A DNA stretch of 64,000 bases from Polyangiaceae bacterium (GCA_016712345.1 JADJRH010000001.1:3286001-3350000), one strand, 5' to 3'; shown: positions 1 through 8,442, counted from the first letter of the stretch. Notes: generated by a model from the letters alone, not told the origin. Numbers and translations: made by a program.

Positions 1-823
1 GCTTTTCTTGGCGAGCGCGAAGGGTGCTGAAGTTGGTGCCGGTGCCCGAACCGTATTTGAAGAGGCGCGCTTCGCTCTTCACGAGTTCGTAAATGCCCAT
101 GAGATCGTCGGAGATGGCTTGGATGAAACACGCCGAGCATTGCGGGCGCTCGTAGGCGTTGGTGGTTTCAACAACGTCTTCATCGGAGCCATGTTCGTTC
201 CACGCCCAGTTGCCGCCGGAGCCGGTGATGCCGTAGCGCTGGAAAAGCCCGCAGTTGAACCACACGGGCGAGTTGAAAGCGCCGTACTGGTTGACGAGCA
301 AAAACGCGAGTTCGGCCTCGAAGGTGTCGGCCTCTTTGGTGTTGCTGAAGTAGTTGCCAAATCGCTCGCCCGCTTCACGGATGGTGGTTGCGAGGCGGCT
401 CACCACTTGGCCAACGCTGGTTTCCCCCAGCTCTTTTTTGCCGTGCAAACCGGCTTTGCGGAAGTACTTGGACACAACAATGTCGGTCGCGAGCTGCGAC
501 CACGTGTTGGGTACTTCGGCGCCTTCCATTTTGAAAACGACCGAACCGTCGGGGTTGGTAATGACGCTTGAGCGCCGTTCCCAAGTCACCTGCGTGAGCG
601 GATCTTTGCCGCGCTCGGTGAAGCGCCTTTCGAAGCTCAGGCCGCCGCGCGCTCGCGCTGCGCGAGGTTTGGCTGCGGCGGTGGTTGCGCCGCTCATTGT
701 GGACGACGAGGCACCGCGCTTGGCCGATGCGCCTTTGCCCGCTCCCTTTTTCGACTCAACTCGTGCCGTCCGTTTGCCGGCTCCCGCAGCCGACGTTTCG
801 TGATCGTTTTCGACGAGCGCCAT
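1..823 (-). CDS. nrdJ: Adenosylcobalamin-dependent (class II) ribonucleotide reductase, N-terminal part, cut by the window edge
   Basis: The frame opens at ATG 823-821 and runs off the left edge after 274 codons. Class II reductases make deoxyribonucleotides using coenzyme B12. A low-complexity Ala/Lys-rich leader of about 65 residues is followed by conserved reductase sequence: ERGKDPLTQVTWERR, then NYFSNTKEA, the stretch around NSPVWFNCG, and the segment QCSACFIQ with SGTGTNFS. The NSPVWFN and QCSACFIQ blocks and the overall order match the vitamin B12-dependent reductases of bacteria (family knowledge). A GGAGG lies about 11 bases before the ATG, which supports this start although the spacing is long. 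It diverges from carD. I saw no recognisable cobalamin riboswitch in the leader. The active-site and C-terminal cysteines are outside the window. Confidence 0.93.
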   Translation of the reverse strand, partial: MALVENDHETSAAGAGKRTARVESKKGAGKGASAKRGASSSTMSGATTAAAKPRAARARGGLSFERRFTERGKDPLTQVTWERRSSVITNPDGSVVFKMEGAEVPNTWSQLATDIVVSKYFRKAGLHGKKELGETSVGQVVSRLATTIREAGERFGNYFSNTKEADTFEAELAFLLVNQYGAFNSPVWFNCGLFQRYGITGSGGNWAWNEHGSDEDVVETTNAYERPQCSACFIQAISDDLMGIYELVKSEARLFKYGSGTGTNFSTLRARQEK

Positions 824-1539
824 GTTTGATCAGCCTCCAGAACACGCAGCACAAAAGACGGGCGCAACCCCACCATCCCTCCCAGCGGGATGGGGGCCTG
901 TAAGCCCTGCCTCCTCGGTTTCGCCTGCAAACACTTCCACCTCAGAACCGCCGATTTTGAACAAAACAAAACCCTCTTTCGGCCCTCGCTTGCGAAGGTC
1001 GAGATGGGTTACGTGGTCAGCCTGAGCAAAAGAACACCTGTGAACAACACCTCACCGCAACTTTTGAACTGCCCCTGAAGGCCGCCTCTCGAAGATCGCA
1101 ACATTTTCGGGAGATGGGCATTTTGGGGCGGACAAACGACGCGTGAGGGCACCCACAGAGCTAAGAGAGAGCTGAAGAAGCGTTCACCGGCATGTCGCCG
1201 TTGGACCGAGGAAGTACCCCGGACCCGGCCGCCCGGTCAACTGTTTTCCAAGTCGGGAGACACGACGGGTGGTGTCGCGTCCGGCCCAAGGCCACAAGAT
1301 GTTGCGATCCTCGGGGATTTTCTGTGCGTTTGGACAGCCCTGCGATGAGGTAACCCGAGCAACTGCTCAGGTTGCTCACAAGGCCTCCACGTCTTTTCCA
1401 CAGCGGCAGACTTTTTTTGCGAAAAATCAGCGTAGCCCACCCTCGATCCAGCCTGCGGATCGAGGGTTCGGCGCGCTGCGTTGGAGCCGGGTCTTGACGC
1501 TTGGCACCATCTCGGCATTGTCCGCGCCCAAGTAAAGAA
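824..1539. other. Divergent intergenic region between nrdJ and carD
   Basis: This 716-bp gap holds two clear hairpins: a 7-bp stem at 873-893 in the nrdJ leader, and an 11-bp stem at 1439-1467 before carD. A weak sigma70-like pair precedes carD: TTGACG at 1494-1499, then CATTGT at 1516-1521, spacing 16. On the minus strand a frame is open from 1051 to 830, reads like protein (for example GGSEVEVFAGETEEAG), and stops seven bases before nrdJ. It has no plausible start codon upstream, so I do not call it a gene. Confidence 0.5.
1439..1467. repeat. Perfect 11-bp inverted repeat (hairpin) upstream of carD
   Basis: ACCCTCGATCC at 1439-1449 pairs with 1457-1467 across a 7-base loop. There is no adjacent T-run on either strand, so it is not a standard terminator. 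It could be an operator or an mRNA leader structure for carD. Confidence 0.55.
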
Positions 1540-2052
1540 ATGACGGAAACGCAGCTGAGTCAGGGGGATTTCGCGCGGGGCGATGTCGCAGTGCATCCGG
1601 CCCACGGATTGGGCGAAATCGTCGACATCGAAACCAAGCAGGCGGGCGGGCAAAATGTGGCGTTTTATGTGCTCAAAATCCGCGAGAGCGGCGCCAAAAT
1701 CATGGTTGCCGTGGGCGCCGCAAACGCGGTGCTTCGCCCTGTGATGAGCGAAACGGCGGCGGCTCATGTGCTCGATGTGCTCCGCGCGTCCGAGGTCGCC
1801 ACAACGGCTCAGCCGTGGACGCGCCGACACCGCATTTACACGGAGATGCTGAAAAGCGGCGCTCCCGATGCCATCGCCAAAGTGCTTCGCGATATGTGGC
1901 GCCTGCGCCGCGACAAAGATCTCTCCTTCGCGGAGCGCAAGCTGCTCGACCAGGCCAAGGGGCTTTTAATTGGCGAGTTGTCGGCGGCCACCGGAAAGCC
2001 TCGCGGCGTCATGGAGAAAGATATTGAAGCGATTTTCACGAAGAGCGCGTAG
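1540..2052 (+). CDS. carD: CarD/CdnL family RNA polymerase-binding transcription regulator
   Basis: A 170-residue protein. The N-terminal third (GDVAVHPAHGLGEIVDIE... followed by FYVLKI) is the Tudor-like RNA polymerase-interacting domain of the CarD/CdnL/TRCF family. The rest is an all-helical module containing RDMWRLRRDKDLSFAERKLLDQA, typical of CdnL-like proteins, which stabilise open promoter complexes. The length is close to Myxococcus CdnL (about 164 residues). The start at ATG 1540 is chosen because the family domain begins a few residues later; an upstream in-frame start at 1501 would add a non-conserved leader. It stands alone and diverges from nrdJ. Confidence 0.9.
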   Translation: MTETQLSQGDFARGDVAVHPAHGLGEIVDIETKQAGGQNVAFYVLKIRESGAKIMVAVGAANAVLRPVMSETAAAHVLDVLRASEVATTAQPWTRRHRIYTEMLKSGAPDAIAKVLRDMWRLRRDKDLSFAERKLLDQAKGLLIGELSAATGKPRGVMEKDIEAIFTKSA

Positions 2053-2435
2053 GTGCCTTCGCGGACAATTGCATGTCTGCAAGGGGGCCCGAGGCGCGTG
2101 TGTACACAAAAACCGCGCTCGCAAAAATCTCTGCTGAGGGGTTTGCGCTCTCGTTTTCGTCGTCGCTGTGTACGCAAGAACAGACGCAGAAAAAACCTCT
2201 TCGCTAAGAGGTCTGGCGGCTCGTGATGGACTTCACCGTCGCCACCCACCGGTCTCGCCGGTCTCACATTTTCGTCTCGGCTGCCTGCGCCACAGAACAC
2301 CTCAGGGAGAAGCCTGTTGCGCCGCGCTTTTCGCTTTTCCGCTTGGCAACGGGCAAGGGTGCCCCACACGTCTGGACAAGACTGTTACCGCGCTTCGCAT
2401 AACGCGCATCTGACGGCTGGGCTACCCTGGCGACC
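2053..2435. other. Intergenic region between carD and the AAA-like gene
   Basis: This 383-bp gap contains one GTGTACAC octamer (2100-2107) and a terminator-like hairpin that faces the minus strand (2190-2212). I see no gene in it. Confidence 0.5.
2190..2212 (-). terminator. Intrinsic terminator-like hairpin on the minus strand
   Basis: ACCTCTT (2195-2201), loop CGCT and AAGAGGT (2206-2212) form a perfect 7-bp stem. Read on the minus strand the stem is followed by a run of six T (2195-2190). No minus-strand gene ends here, so it would terminate antisense transcription into carD. Confidence 0.4.
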
Positions 2436-4436
2436 ATGAGCGCAGAGGCCCCAAAGGCAGCGGATCCATCGCGATTCCAGTTCACGGGCGGGCTTCTCGA
2501 ACGCTCGATCTACGTGGAACGCGAGGCCGATCGGGCGCTCGTCGCAGCGCTTCTCGACGGCGACTACTGCCACATCCTCGCGCCGCGTCAGATCGGCAAA
2601 ACCAGCTTGTGTTTTCGAGCCGCGCGCGAGCTTGCGAAACGCGGCGTGCGCTGTGCGCTCGTCGACGTGACAGCGGCCGGCACGCCCTCCACTTCAGAGG
2701 AGTGGTACTTCGGCCTCGTTGACGAGATCGCGCGGCGCCTTCGTTTGCCCGATCCGCTCGATGCCTGGCAGGCCCGCGCGGGCGTGGCACCGGCGCAGCG
2801 TTTTCGAGACTTCATCCGCTCGCTCGTTGAAAACGACACCTCGGGTTCGCGCCTCGTCATCTTTCTCGACGAGATCGAAATGGTGCGCCTCTCGCCCATC
2901 GACGTGGACGACTTTCTTCTCATCCTCCGCAGTTTTCATGAAGAACGTGGCCAAAGCGCCGCGCTCGGAAGGCTGTCGTTTTGTCTCATCGGCGTCACCA
3001 CCCCCAACGACCTCATCAAGAACAAAAGCGTCACGCCGTTCAACGTGTCGAAGGCCATTCGCGTGGGCGACTTCACGCGCGCCGAAATCGACGCGCTCGC
3101 GCCCGGGCTTGCGGGCATCACCGGCGACACATCCAAAATCTTGGACCATGTGTACTCTTGGACCGACGGCCACCCCTACATGACGATGCGTGCCTGTTTC
3201 GAAGTGGCCCGGCGCGCGCCGATTGAACGCGATCGCGAAGCGTCGGTTGTCGACGACGTTGTCACGTCGCTGTTTCTCGAACGACCTCTCGAAGACGCCA
3301 ACATCAACTACGCGGCGCGCCGTTTTGAAGACGCCAAGTTTGATCGCGACGGAGCGCGCCTCGCCGACAAAGTGCAGCTCTACAGGCGCGTGCTCTCGCA
3401 TCAAGACCCGCCGGCTCACAACGAGAGCGCCGTGCAAATGGAGCTGCGCATTTGCGGCATGGTGAAAGACGTTGAGATTTCGCCTCAAAACAGAGTGCTT
3501 CGGCCTCGCAATCGCATCTACGAAACCGCTCTCAACCTCGACTGGCTGCGCAGCAAAGGTGACCGGCGGCACCTCTCCGACGCTGTGTGGCGCTGGCTCG
3601 ATTCGGGCAAAAACGACGCGGCGCTTCTGCGCGGTGTGGTGCTCGAAAAAGCGCTCGCGTGGGCAAAAACAAACATTTTGTCCGAAGACGAGCAGGCGTT
3701 CGTTGATGCGTCCCAGCGCTACGAAACGCAGAGCCTTGAAGCCGAGCGGTCGCGCGTTACGGCGGAAGTGGCGGTGGCGCACACCGCTCAAAAAGAGGCC
3801 ATGGGTGAGCTTTCAAAAACGCGCCACGCCCTCCAAAAAGCGATCACCGAGAAGCAGGAAATCGAAAACGAGCGGGCCAACCTTGCCGAGCGCCAGGCGC
3901 AGCTTCGAGCCTCGGTGCGCACCACACGCATCTGGTTTTACACGGCGCTCATGGGTGTACTCATCACGGTGGTGATCGCCGCGGTTGTACTCCAGCAAAC
4001 AAAGAGCAAGCTCAACCAGATCAGCGCCGAGTCGAGCGACCGCCTTTCAGAAATGCGGCGCACGCAGGACCAGGTGAACGATCTCAACAAGCAGATCGAA
4101 AGCCTTCGACCGCAGGCGGAGCTGCTGCGCGAAAAAGACGAGCAGATCAAAAAGAAGACCGACGAGCTGGCGGCGAAACAAGCCGAACTCGATCAAAAAA
4201 CGCAGGAGCTGCAAAAGCGAAGCGACGAGGTCAGCGCCAAAGACGACGAGCTTCGGGTGAAAAACCAGGCCGTGCTCGAAGCCAATCGCAACCTCGCGCG
4301 CAACAAAGACCTGGCCGACACGTTGAGCCGTCGCGAAAAAGATCTGGCCGAGTGCCGCACCGAAAACACGCGTCTGTCGCAACAGCTCAAACGGGTGATG
4401 AGCACGTTGCCGATGAAAGACGACCCGTACCCGTAG
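2436..4436 (+). CDS. AAA-like (AAA_35/STAND-type) NTPase with membrane segment and coiled-coil tail
   Basis: A 666-residue protein. An N-terminal AAA-like ATPase module carries a Walker A, APRQIGKTS (residues 49-57), and a Walker B, LVIFLDEIE (140-148). The domain layout, with GHPYMTMRACFEVARR further on, resembles the AAA-like domain (Pfam AAA_35) found in large signalling NTPases (family recognition by eye). A helical region follows, then one transmembrane helix near residues 499-520 (IWFYTALMGVLITVVIAAVV), then about 140 residues of heptad-rich coiled coil (AKQAELDQKTQELQ and similar). The protein therefore looks anchored in the inner membrane, with an NTPase and a coiled coil on either side of the helix. 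The function is unknown; a sensor or defence-type switch is possible. A second AAA-like fusion lies at 37.7-40.0 kb, on the far side of the accessory region. Confidence 0.8.
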   Translation: MSAEAPKAADPSRFQFTGGLLERSIYVEREADRALVAALLDGDYCHILAPRQIGKTSLCFRAARELAKRGVRCALVDVTAAGTPSTSEEWYFGLVDEIARRLRLPDPLDAWQARAGVAPAQRFRDFIRSLVENDTSGSRLVIFLDEIEMVRLSPIDVDDFLLILRSFHEERGQSAALGRLSFCLIGVTTPNDLIKNKSVTPFNVSKAIRVGDFTRAEIDALAPGLAGITGDTSKILDHVYSWTDGHPYMTMRACFEVARRAPIERDREASVVDDVVTSLFLERPLEDANINYAARRFEDAKFDRDGARLADKVQLYRRVLSHQDPPAHNESAVQMELRICGMVKDVEISPQNRVLRPRNRIYETALNLDWLRSKGDRRHLSDAVWRWLDSGKNDAALLRGVVLEKALAWAKTNILSEDEQAFVDASQRYETQSLEAERSRVTAEVAVAHTAQKEAMGELSKTRHALQKAITEKQEIENERANLAERQAQLRASVRTTRIWFYTALMGVLITVVIAAVVLQQTKSKLNQISAESSDRLSEMRRTQDQVNDLNKQIESLRPQAELLREKDEQIKKKTDELAAKQAELDQKTQELQKRSDEVSAKDDELRVKNQAVLEANRNLARNKDLADTLSRREKDLAECRTENTRLSQQLKRVMSTLPMKDDPYP

Positions 4437-4515
4437 CCTTGGTGGGCTGTCGCGTTCTCACAAACGTTTCAGCGAATCAGCGAAGCCCGGTGCGGGTGCC
4501 CCCACACGCGGGGTT

Positions 4516-4576
4516 CCCCCGCTTCTCCCCCAAGCTTGTGCTCGCGCGCTGTCGCGCGACTGCGCGCAAGCGGGGG
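4516..4576. terminator. Long hairpin after the AAA-like gene, possible terminator
   Basis: Perfect 9-bp arms CCCCCGCTT (4516-4524) and AAGCGGGGG (4568-4576) enclose a GC-rich segment that itself contains TCGCGCG/CGCGCGA complementarity. It begins about 80 bp after the stop codon at 4436. There is no T-run. Confidence 0.3.
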
Positions 4577-4616
4577 AGATCCGTTACGAGCGTTAGGCTC
4601 TGTTGGGCGCCGTCAC

Positions 4617-4683
4617 GCACTGACCGCATGCTATTGGGAGCGTTGTTGTGAGTTGATGAGCGTTCTTTCACGTTGTCAGTGTC
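4617..4683 (+). repeat. 67-bp dispersed direct repeat, copy 1
   Basis: This matches 11875-11941 over 67 bases with 9 mismatches and no gaps. The last 33 bases, including CGTTCTTTCACGTTGTCAG, differ at only one position. The two copies bracket about 7.2 kb of accessory genes in the same orientation. Confidence 0.8.
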
Positions 4684-4688
4684 ACGTC

Positions 4689-4781
4689 GGGAACGGGTGT
4701 CAGGTTCGCGGGGCTCGTTGGGAATGGGTGTCAGGTTCGCGGGGCTCGGCGGGAATGGGTGTCAGGTCGCGCTGCGGCGGG
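4689..4781 (+). repeat. Three tandem copies of a 31-bp unit
   Basis: Units start at 4689, 4720 and 4751, each beginning GGGAAYGGGTGTCAGG. The third copy degenerates after about 16 bases. The units abut without spacers, so this is a minisatellite and not a CRISPR array. Confidence 0.8.
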
Positions 4782-4900
4782 GCGGTTCAAGCCGATGCGC
4801 GACGCGCCACCGGCGGGCTCGGCCTTATACGGTCCGACCCGGCGCGTGGTGGGTGTCTGTCAGGTTTGGATCTGCACTGGGTGATCTGATGGGTAGATCC

Positions 4901-4996
4901 GTCGGACCGCAGCCTCGCCTTCCTTGGTTATACCGCCTGGGGGCGCTGCGCATCGTTGAACCTTCCCGCCTCGCTGCGCCCTGTCACCCATCCCTC
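4901..4996 (+). repeat. Dispersed repeat R2, copy 1
   Basis: GTCGGACCGCAGCCTCGCCT begins here and at 9404. Both copies continue through CCTGGGGGCGCTGCGC to GTCACCCATCC (to about 9499 in copy 2), with small gaps. Each copy lies upstream of an R3 copy and then a gene. Confidence 0.7.
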
Positions 4997-5020
4997 CTCG
5001 CTTGCCAGAATTACGGCGCG

Positions 5021-5104
5021 TGGGACGTGACGTTTGTGGTTGCATGCGCCGTGTGAACGGGTGAGCATGGCGAGCGGAATATGCGGATCTGTGTAACGCA
5101 AGTT
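5021..5104 (+). repeat. Dispersed repeat R3, copy 1 (84 bp)
   Basis: This is gapless against 9739-9822 with 5 mismatches in 84 bases. It ends 51 bases before the start of the collagen-like gene. Copy 2 ends 41 bases before the likely start of the nuclease gene at 9864. The shared placement suggests a promoter or 5' leader. Confidence 0.8.
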
Positions 5105-5155
5105 AGAATGTCGCAGAGAGTCTGCCAGTAGTGACCAGAGGTTATCAATTTCACC

Positions 5156-6142
5156 ATGAATAGGACCCGAGAGCAGCACCTCATGCTTCAGCATCACCAC
5201 TCCCGCGCGCGGGTTATTGCCCAGCAAGCAACCATGAGCTGTTGGAGCATAATCGTCTTGTCGTCTGGCGCTGCAGCATGCGTTGTGCAGTCTGAGCCGG
5301 TTTCGGGCTTGGCTTGTTGGGACAAGAACGGGGACGGCAGCCAAGAACCCGCTGAGGATGTCAACGGCGATGGCAAGTGGGATTCACTCGACTGTGCAGG
5401 TGCCCCAGGGCCGATCGGCGCACAAGGAGTTGCGGGCCCTGTCGGTCCAACCGGTCCATCTGGTCCAATTGGCTCAGCCGGTGCCCCTGGGCAAAGCGGA
5501 TCCGAAGGCCCCCCAGGGCCAACTGGCCCCCAGGGCGCGCTCGGCGCAACTGGGCCAGCCGGGCCCGTTGGTCCGACGGGACCAAGCGGCGCCAATGGTC
5601 TGCTGGGCGCGACGGGCCCCGCCGGTCCGGTCGGTCCTACAGGGCCGGCGGGCACCGTCACACCACCCACCTCGAAAGCAGGGTACGGACTCGTAATAAA
5701 CGGTGGGCCCAACACAGCGGGAAACGTTGACATCGACATTTCCCCCTTCGATGATTCTGATATCCTACAACTCAGCATCAACATCTTTGCCTCGATCACG
5801 AATGACGACTCCGCTGATCAGTCGAAGGCTGGCCTGTACACGCTGACCGGGGTATTGGGTCACTCGTTCGCTGGCCTTGAGACCGTGACTTCGAGCGCAA
5901 ACACCACCGTTCCAAATGTTTTTGGTGCCAATCCCAGCATTGCAGTAGTCGACCCACCAAGCGATATTGTTTCACTGGGCGCGTTGTCGGGATTGGGGTC
6001 GAATCTCCTTTCAATCGAGATGCCCTACATGGTCGGAAGCACTCTTAGATTCCCTTATGCCGGCGTGAAAACCGGCGGCACGGGGACCGGGCTGTCGCTT
6101 TACAACATCAGGATCAGCGTAAGTGTGATCCGCCTACAGTGA
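5156..6142 (+). CDS. Secreted collagen-like (Gly-X-Y) lipoprotein
   Basis: A 328-residue protein. The N-terminus contains a lipobox-like stretch ending GAAAC (Cys about 41). Next comes an Asp-rich EF-hand-like segment, DKNGDGSQEPAEDVNGDG (57-73), a common partner of collagen repeats in myxobacterial surface proteins. Residues 82-168 are 29 uninterrupted Gly-X-Y triplets, rich in GPT, GPA and GPV. The C-terminal 160 residues look beta-rich and may form a trimerising or adhesive head. ATG 5156 is used; ATG 5234, just before the hydrophobic segment, is an alternative. It follows repeat R3. The role is probably surface or extracellular matrix; ligand unknown. Confidence 0.75.
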   Translation: MNRTREQHLMLQHHHSRARVIAQQATMSCWSIIVLSSGAAACVVQSEPVSGLACWDKNGDGSQEPAEDVNGDGKWDSLDCAGAPGPIGAQGVAGPVGPTGPSGPIGSAGAPGQSGSEGPPGPTGPQGALGATGPAGPVGPTGPSGANGLLGATGPAGPVGPTGPAGTVTPPTSKAGYGLVINGGPNTAGNVDIDISPFDDSDILQLSINIFASITNDDSADQSKAGLYTLTGVLGHSFAGLETVTSSANTTVPNVFGANPSIAVVDPPSDIVSLGALSGLGSNLLSIEMPYMVGSTLRFPYAGVKTGGTGTGLSLYNIRISVSVIRLQ

Positions 6143-6201
6143 CGCTCTGGGGTGAGGAGAACGATGCTTCGAGTCGACACGAGCACGGCGCATTCTAACA
6201 A

Positions 6202-6283
6202 GAAACTGCTGCTGACGGACAGGGTGCGGCGCGGGGCGCCCTGCGGTCGTCCCGCTTGCGTCGCCAGCCCGCAGCAGAGTTTC
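6202..6283. repeat. Imperfect inverted repeat around a GC-rich core
   Basis: GAAACTGCTGC (6202-6212) pairs with GCAGCAGAGTTTC (6271-6283), with a one- to two-base bulge. The core between is GC-rich and self-complementary. It sits between the collagen-like gene and the HNH gene and may be their terminator. The architecture resembles the larger hairpins elsewhere in the window. Confidence 0.45.
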
Positions 6284-6320
6284 ACGTTGGGTGGGTATTA
6301 CGCACCATGGGAGGATGACG

Positions 6321-6965
6321 ATGCCGTTCCCGGATCCCGTTCGCACTGATGCACTCGTACGTTCGCGTCGAGTCTGCTGCGTCTGCCACAACTTTGCAGG
6401 TCGCGACGCGGTGGTGCATCACATCGTGCAGGAAGCCGACGGCGGCAGTAACACCCTCGACAATGCCATCCTTCTGTGCTCGAGGTGCCATGGAGAAGCC
6501 GGTCACTACAATCCGCGTCATCCGCTAGGGACCAAGTATTCCCCAGAAGAGTTGCGGCGCCATCGGGACGACTGGTGGGCCTACTGCGAGGACTACGAAC
6601 CAAATCAGCGACCGGCTGACTTTGGCGCGCCGACCGGGCTCCACGTGCGCCTTCACAGCCGCAAAGTCGGGATCCTGTGGTCCCAACAGGCTGACGTTGC
6701 TTCCAGCGTTGAAGTTGTCGAATTTGAAGCTCGCTATGTGACGGCCGATCGCCTTGAAGACTTGTCGATCGTGCGTTCTCGTGAGCTTTTCCAGCGAGAA
6801 GACGACACCTTTCTTGTCTACGACGTGCGAATTCACCGTGGGAATTGGTCTGACGCGTATCTTCATGGGGCGGAAAGGAACGAGCCACTCACGCTGGCGC
6901 GTCTTCAAGATGAGTTTGCGGAACTCGCGTCGCGGGCCGGCCTGCCTCGTGTCCGCAGACTCTAA
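6321..6965 (+). CDS. HNH endonuclease family protein
   Basis: A 214-residue protein with an HNH motif near the N-terminus: C19-x2-C22, the pair H33-H34, an Asn in TLDNAILL (N48), and C53-x2-C56-H57. These are the zinc and metal-binding residues of HNH nucleases such as McrA-type enzymes (family knowledge). The C-terminal 130 residues are not recognised and may give specificity. ATG 6321 is preferred because GGGAGG lies six bases upstream; GTG 6291 and ATG 6315 are in frame but less well placed. It is followed within 40 bp by a PD-(D/E)XK-type protein on the same strand. The pair could be a restriction or defence unit; no methyltransferase is present. Confidence 0.75.
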   Translation: MPFPDPVRTDALVRSRRVCCVCHNFAGRDAVVHHIVQEADGGSNTLDNAILLCSRCHGEAGHYNPRHPLGTKYSPEELRRHRDDWWAYCEDYEPNQRPADFGAPTGLHVRLHSRKVGILWSQQADVASSVEVVEFEARYVTADRLEDLSIVRSRELFQREDDTFLVYDVRIHRGNWSDAYLHGAERNEPLTLARLQDEFAELASRAGLPRVRRL

Positions 6966-7001
6966 TGCGAGAAGTTGCCAACCAACCACGAAGGACCACC
7001 A

Positions 7002-7556
7002 ATGCCTGGTAAAATCAAATCTGGCCTCGGGGCTCTAATCGGAAACGCCGGTGAATACTACGTAGTGGCTGAGCTGTTGAAGCGCGAAGTGGTCGCGGCC
7101 CTTGCCCCGCGTAACGCGCCCGGTTTTGATGTGTTGGCTACCAAGGGCGGACGTACTGCTCGCATTCGCGTCAAGACCAAGTCCGCCGAGCAAAAAATCT
7201 GGCAGTGGAACGCCCGCAAGGACGGGCTCATCTTTCGGGAATTGTCCCCCACCCACGACGACGACTTCACAGTGCTCGTGACACTCGCGGAAAAGCGCGA
7301 CGAGATGTCTTTCTATGTAGTGCCGACAATCGTCCTAGAGTCCTGGCTTGATGAAGATTTTACAACATGGCTGTCCACACCAGGCAAACGAAAACCCCGT
7401 GACGCGAAGAATAACAAGAAACGGCACCTCTCGTTTCCCCGGTGGGCTGCAGCTCTTGAGCAGTATAGGGAAGCTTGGGGTTTGCCCTGGAAGGTGCAAA
7501 ATGCCGCGACACCACCAACGGGCGGGGACGACCTCCCTCTTGGAGTTCCAGCATGA
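7002..7556 (+). CDS. PD-(D/E)XK nuclease-like protein
   Basis: A 184-residue protein. GNAGEYYVVAELLKR supplies the N-terminal Glu, APGFDVLAT the core Asp, and IRVKTKS the downstream Lys strand. This order fits small PD-(D/E)XK proteins in which the usual ExK is replaced by VKTK (compare the PDDEXK_5 group; inference). AAGGA at 6991-6995, six bases before ATG 7002, fixes the start. It lies 36 bp after the HNH gene, so the two are probably co-transcribed. An attC-like sequence begins 20 bases after its stop, as in an integron cassette. Catalytic competence is uncertain because the central acidic residue of the ExK strand is not obvious. Confidence 0.55.
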   Translation: MPGKIKSGLGALIGNAGEYYVVAELLKREVVAALAPRNAPGFDVLATKGGRTARIRVKTKSAEQKIWQWNARKDGLIFRELSPTHDDDFTVLVTLAEKRDEMSFYVVPTIVLESWLDEDFTTWLSTPGKRKPRDAKNNKKRHLSFPRWAAALEQYREAWGLPWKVQNAATPPTGGDDLPLGVPA

Positions 7557-7575
7557 TGCGCGCGGACCAGAAACC

Positions 7576-7675
7576 GCCCAACTTTGGCTTGGATCTGACA
7601 AGCATCGACGCTGCGCACAGCGTCGTCCCGCCGCTCTGCTTGCTCAACCGCCCGCAGCTCAGCGCAACGTTAGGT
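7576..7675 (+). other. attC-like recombination site candidate
   Basis: GCCCAAC (7576-7582) fits the RYYYAAC box and GTTAGGT (7669-7675) fits GTTRRRY, 100 bp apart. Nested inner complementarity includes CAAGCA with TGCTTG and GACGCTG with CAGCGTC. The site lies directly after a short gene, as attC sites do. No integrase is in the window. Motif matches alone can occur by chance. Confidence 0.35.
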
Positions 7676-7828
7676 GCACAAAAGCCGCGTTGTATAAACG
7701 CGGCGCCTACCCATTTGAATAGGTACACAGCAGACCATTTTTCTGCCAAAAACGGACCACCCTGAATGGTAGATTCAGGATGCAGAAAATAATGGCGGTG
7801 GGTAGATGGAAAGAGTCCGCGAGGCAGG

Positions 7829-8442
7829 TCAGATGAATTTGTCGAAGCGCTGCGAGATGGCGTCGCGGCCGTACGCTCGACGAATATCAATGCGGGCTTG
7901 GCGGGAGCGTGTGTACGCCGTGCCGATGGGAATGTGCTCGGCGTCGGCAATGGTAGACATGGGTAGATTCAGGATAAAATGGGCGTAGAAAACGCGCATC
8001 CTCCGCGGCTCTGTCCATTCTGACAATTCATCGAGTAGAGCGCTCAACCGCTCTTCTTGCTCCAATTCGAGCAATTCTTGTAAGGGTGTTGGGCGTGGGT
8101 CAATGCCGGACTCGCGAAGGCAGTTATCAAACCATTCTGCCTCTTCAAGCGTTTCGCGCCGTTCTTTGCGTTTGCGGTGCGCCATGGCCACTCGACTCAC
8201 GATGGCGTGCACAAAGCCGCCAAATTGAGGATGGTCGGCGTCGAGCGCCATGTTCAAGCGTTGGCGACGTTTCCAAACCGCCAGCACCTGAATCAGCGCG
8301 ATCTGACTGACATCCTCCACATCGGCGTCGAGCACTCCACTCTTGCGCACGTGTTGCGAATAAACGGCCTCCGCTTTTCCAACTCGCGAGCCTGCCTGTC
8401 AGGTACATTGAGCAGCCGCTCGGGGATGGATTTCACGGTCAT
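7829..8442 (-). CDS. ECF-type sigma factor, probably frameshifted near 8354
   Basis: The uninterrupted frame 8350-7829 encodes region 2 (VLDADVEDVSQIALIQVL) and region 4 (LNLPMSTIADAEHIPIGTAY) of an extracytoplasmic-function sigma factor. It begins abruptly with GTG inside region 2. The neighbouring frame supplies the missing start: ATG 8442, with ERLLNVPDRQ and KRRPFIRN. Joining it after RRPFIRN to HVRKSGVLDADVED restores a normal sigma N-terminus and needs one extra base near 8354. So this is either a one-base deletion that breaks the gene or a sequencing error. No anti-sigma gene is adjacent. Targets unknown. Confidence 0.65.

Larger units (their letters stand above)
4437..5155. other. Repeat-rich intergenic region at the left edge of the accessory patch
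   Basis: These 719 bp hold a large hairpin (CCCCCGCTT 4516-4524 with AAGCGGGGG 4568-4576), a 67-bp direct repeat (4617-4683), three 31-bp tandem copies (4689-4781), and two further dispersed repeats (4901-4996 and 5021-5104) that recur near 9.4-9.8 kb. I see no convincing gene. Confidence 0.6.

Noticed and set aside
824..1100. Cobalamin riboswitch in the nrdJ leader
   Set aside because: I looked for a B12 box and the conserved core on the minus strand and found only a simple 7-bp hairpin.
4689..4781. Short regular repeats that might suggest a CRISPR array
   Set aside because: The 31-bp units abut directly with no spacers, only three copies exist, and no cas gene is present.
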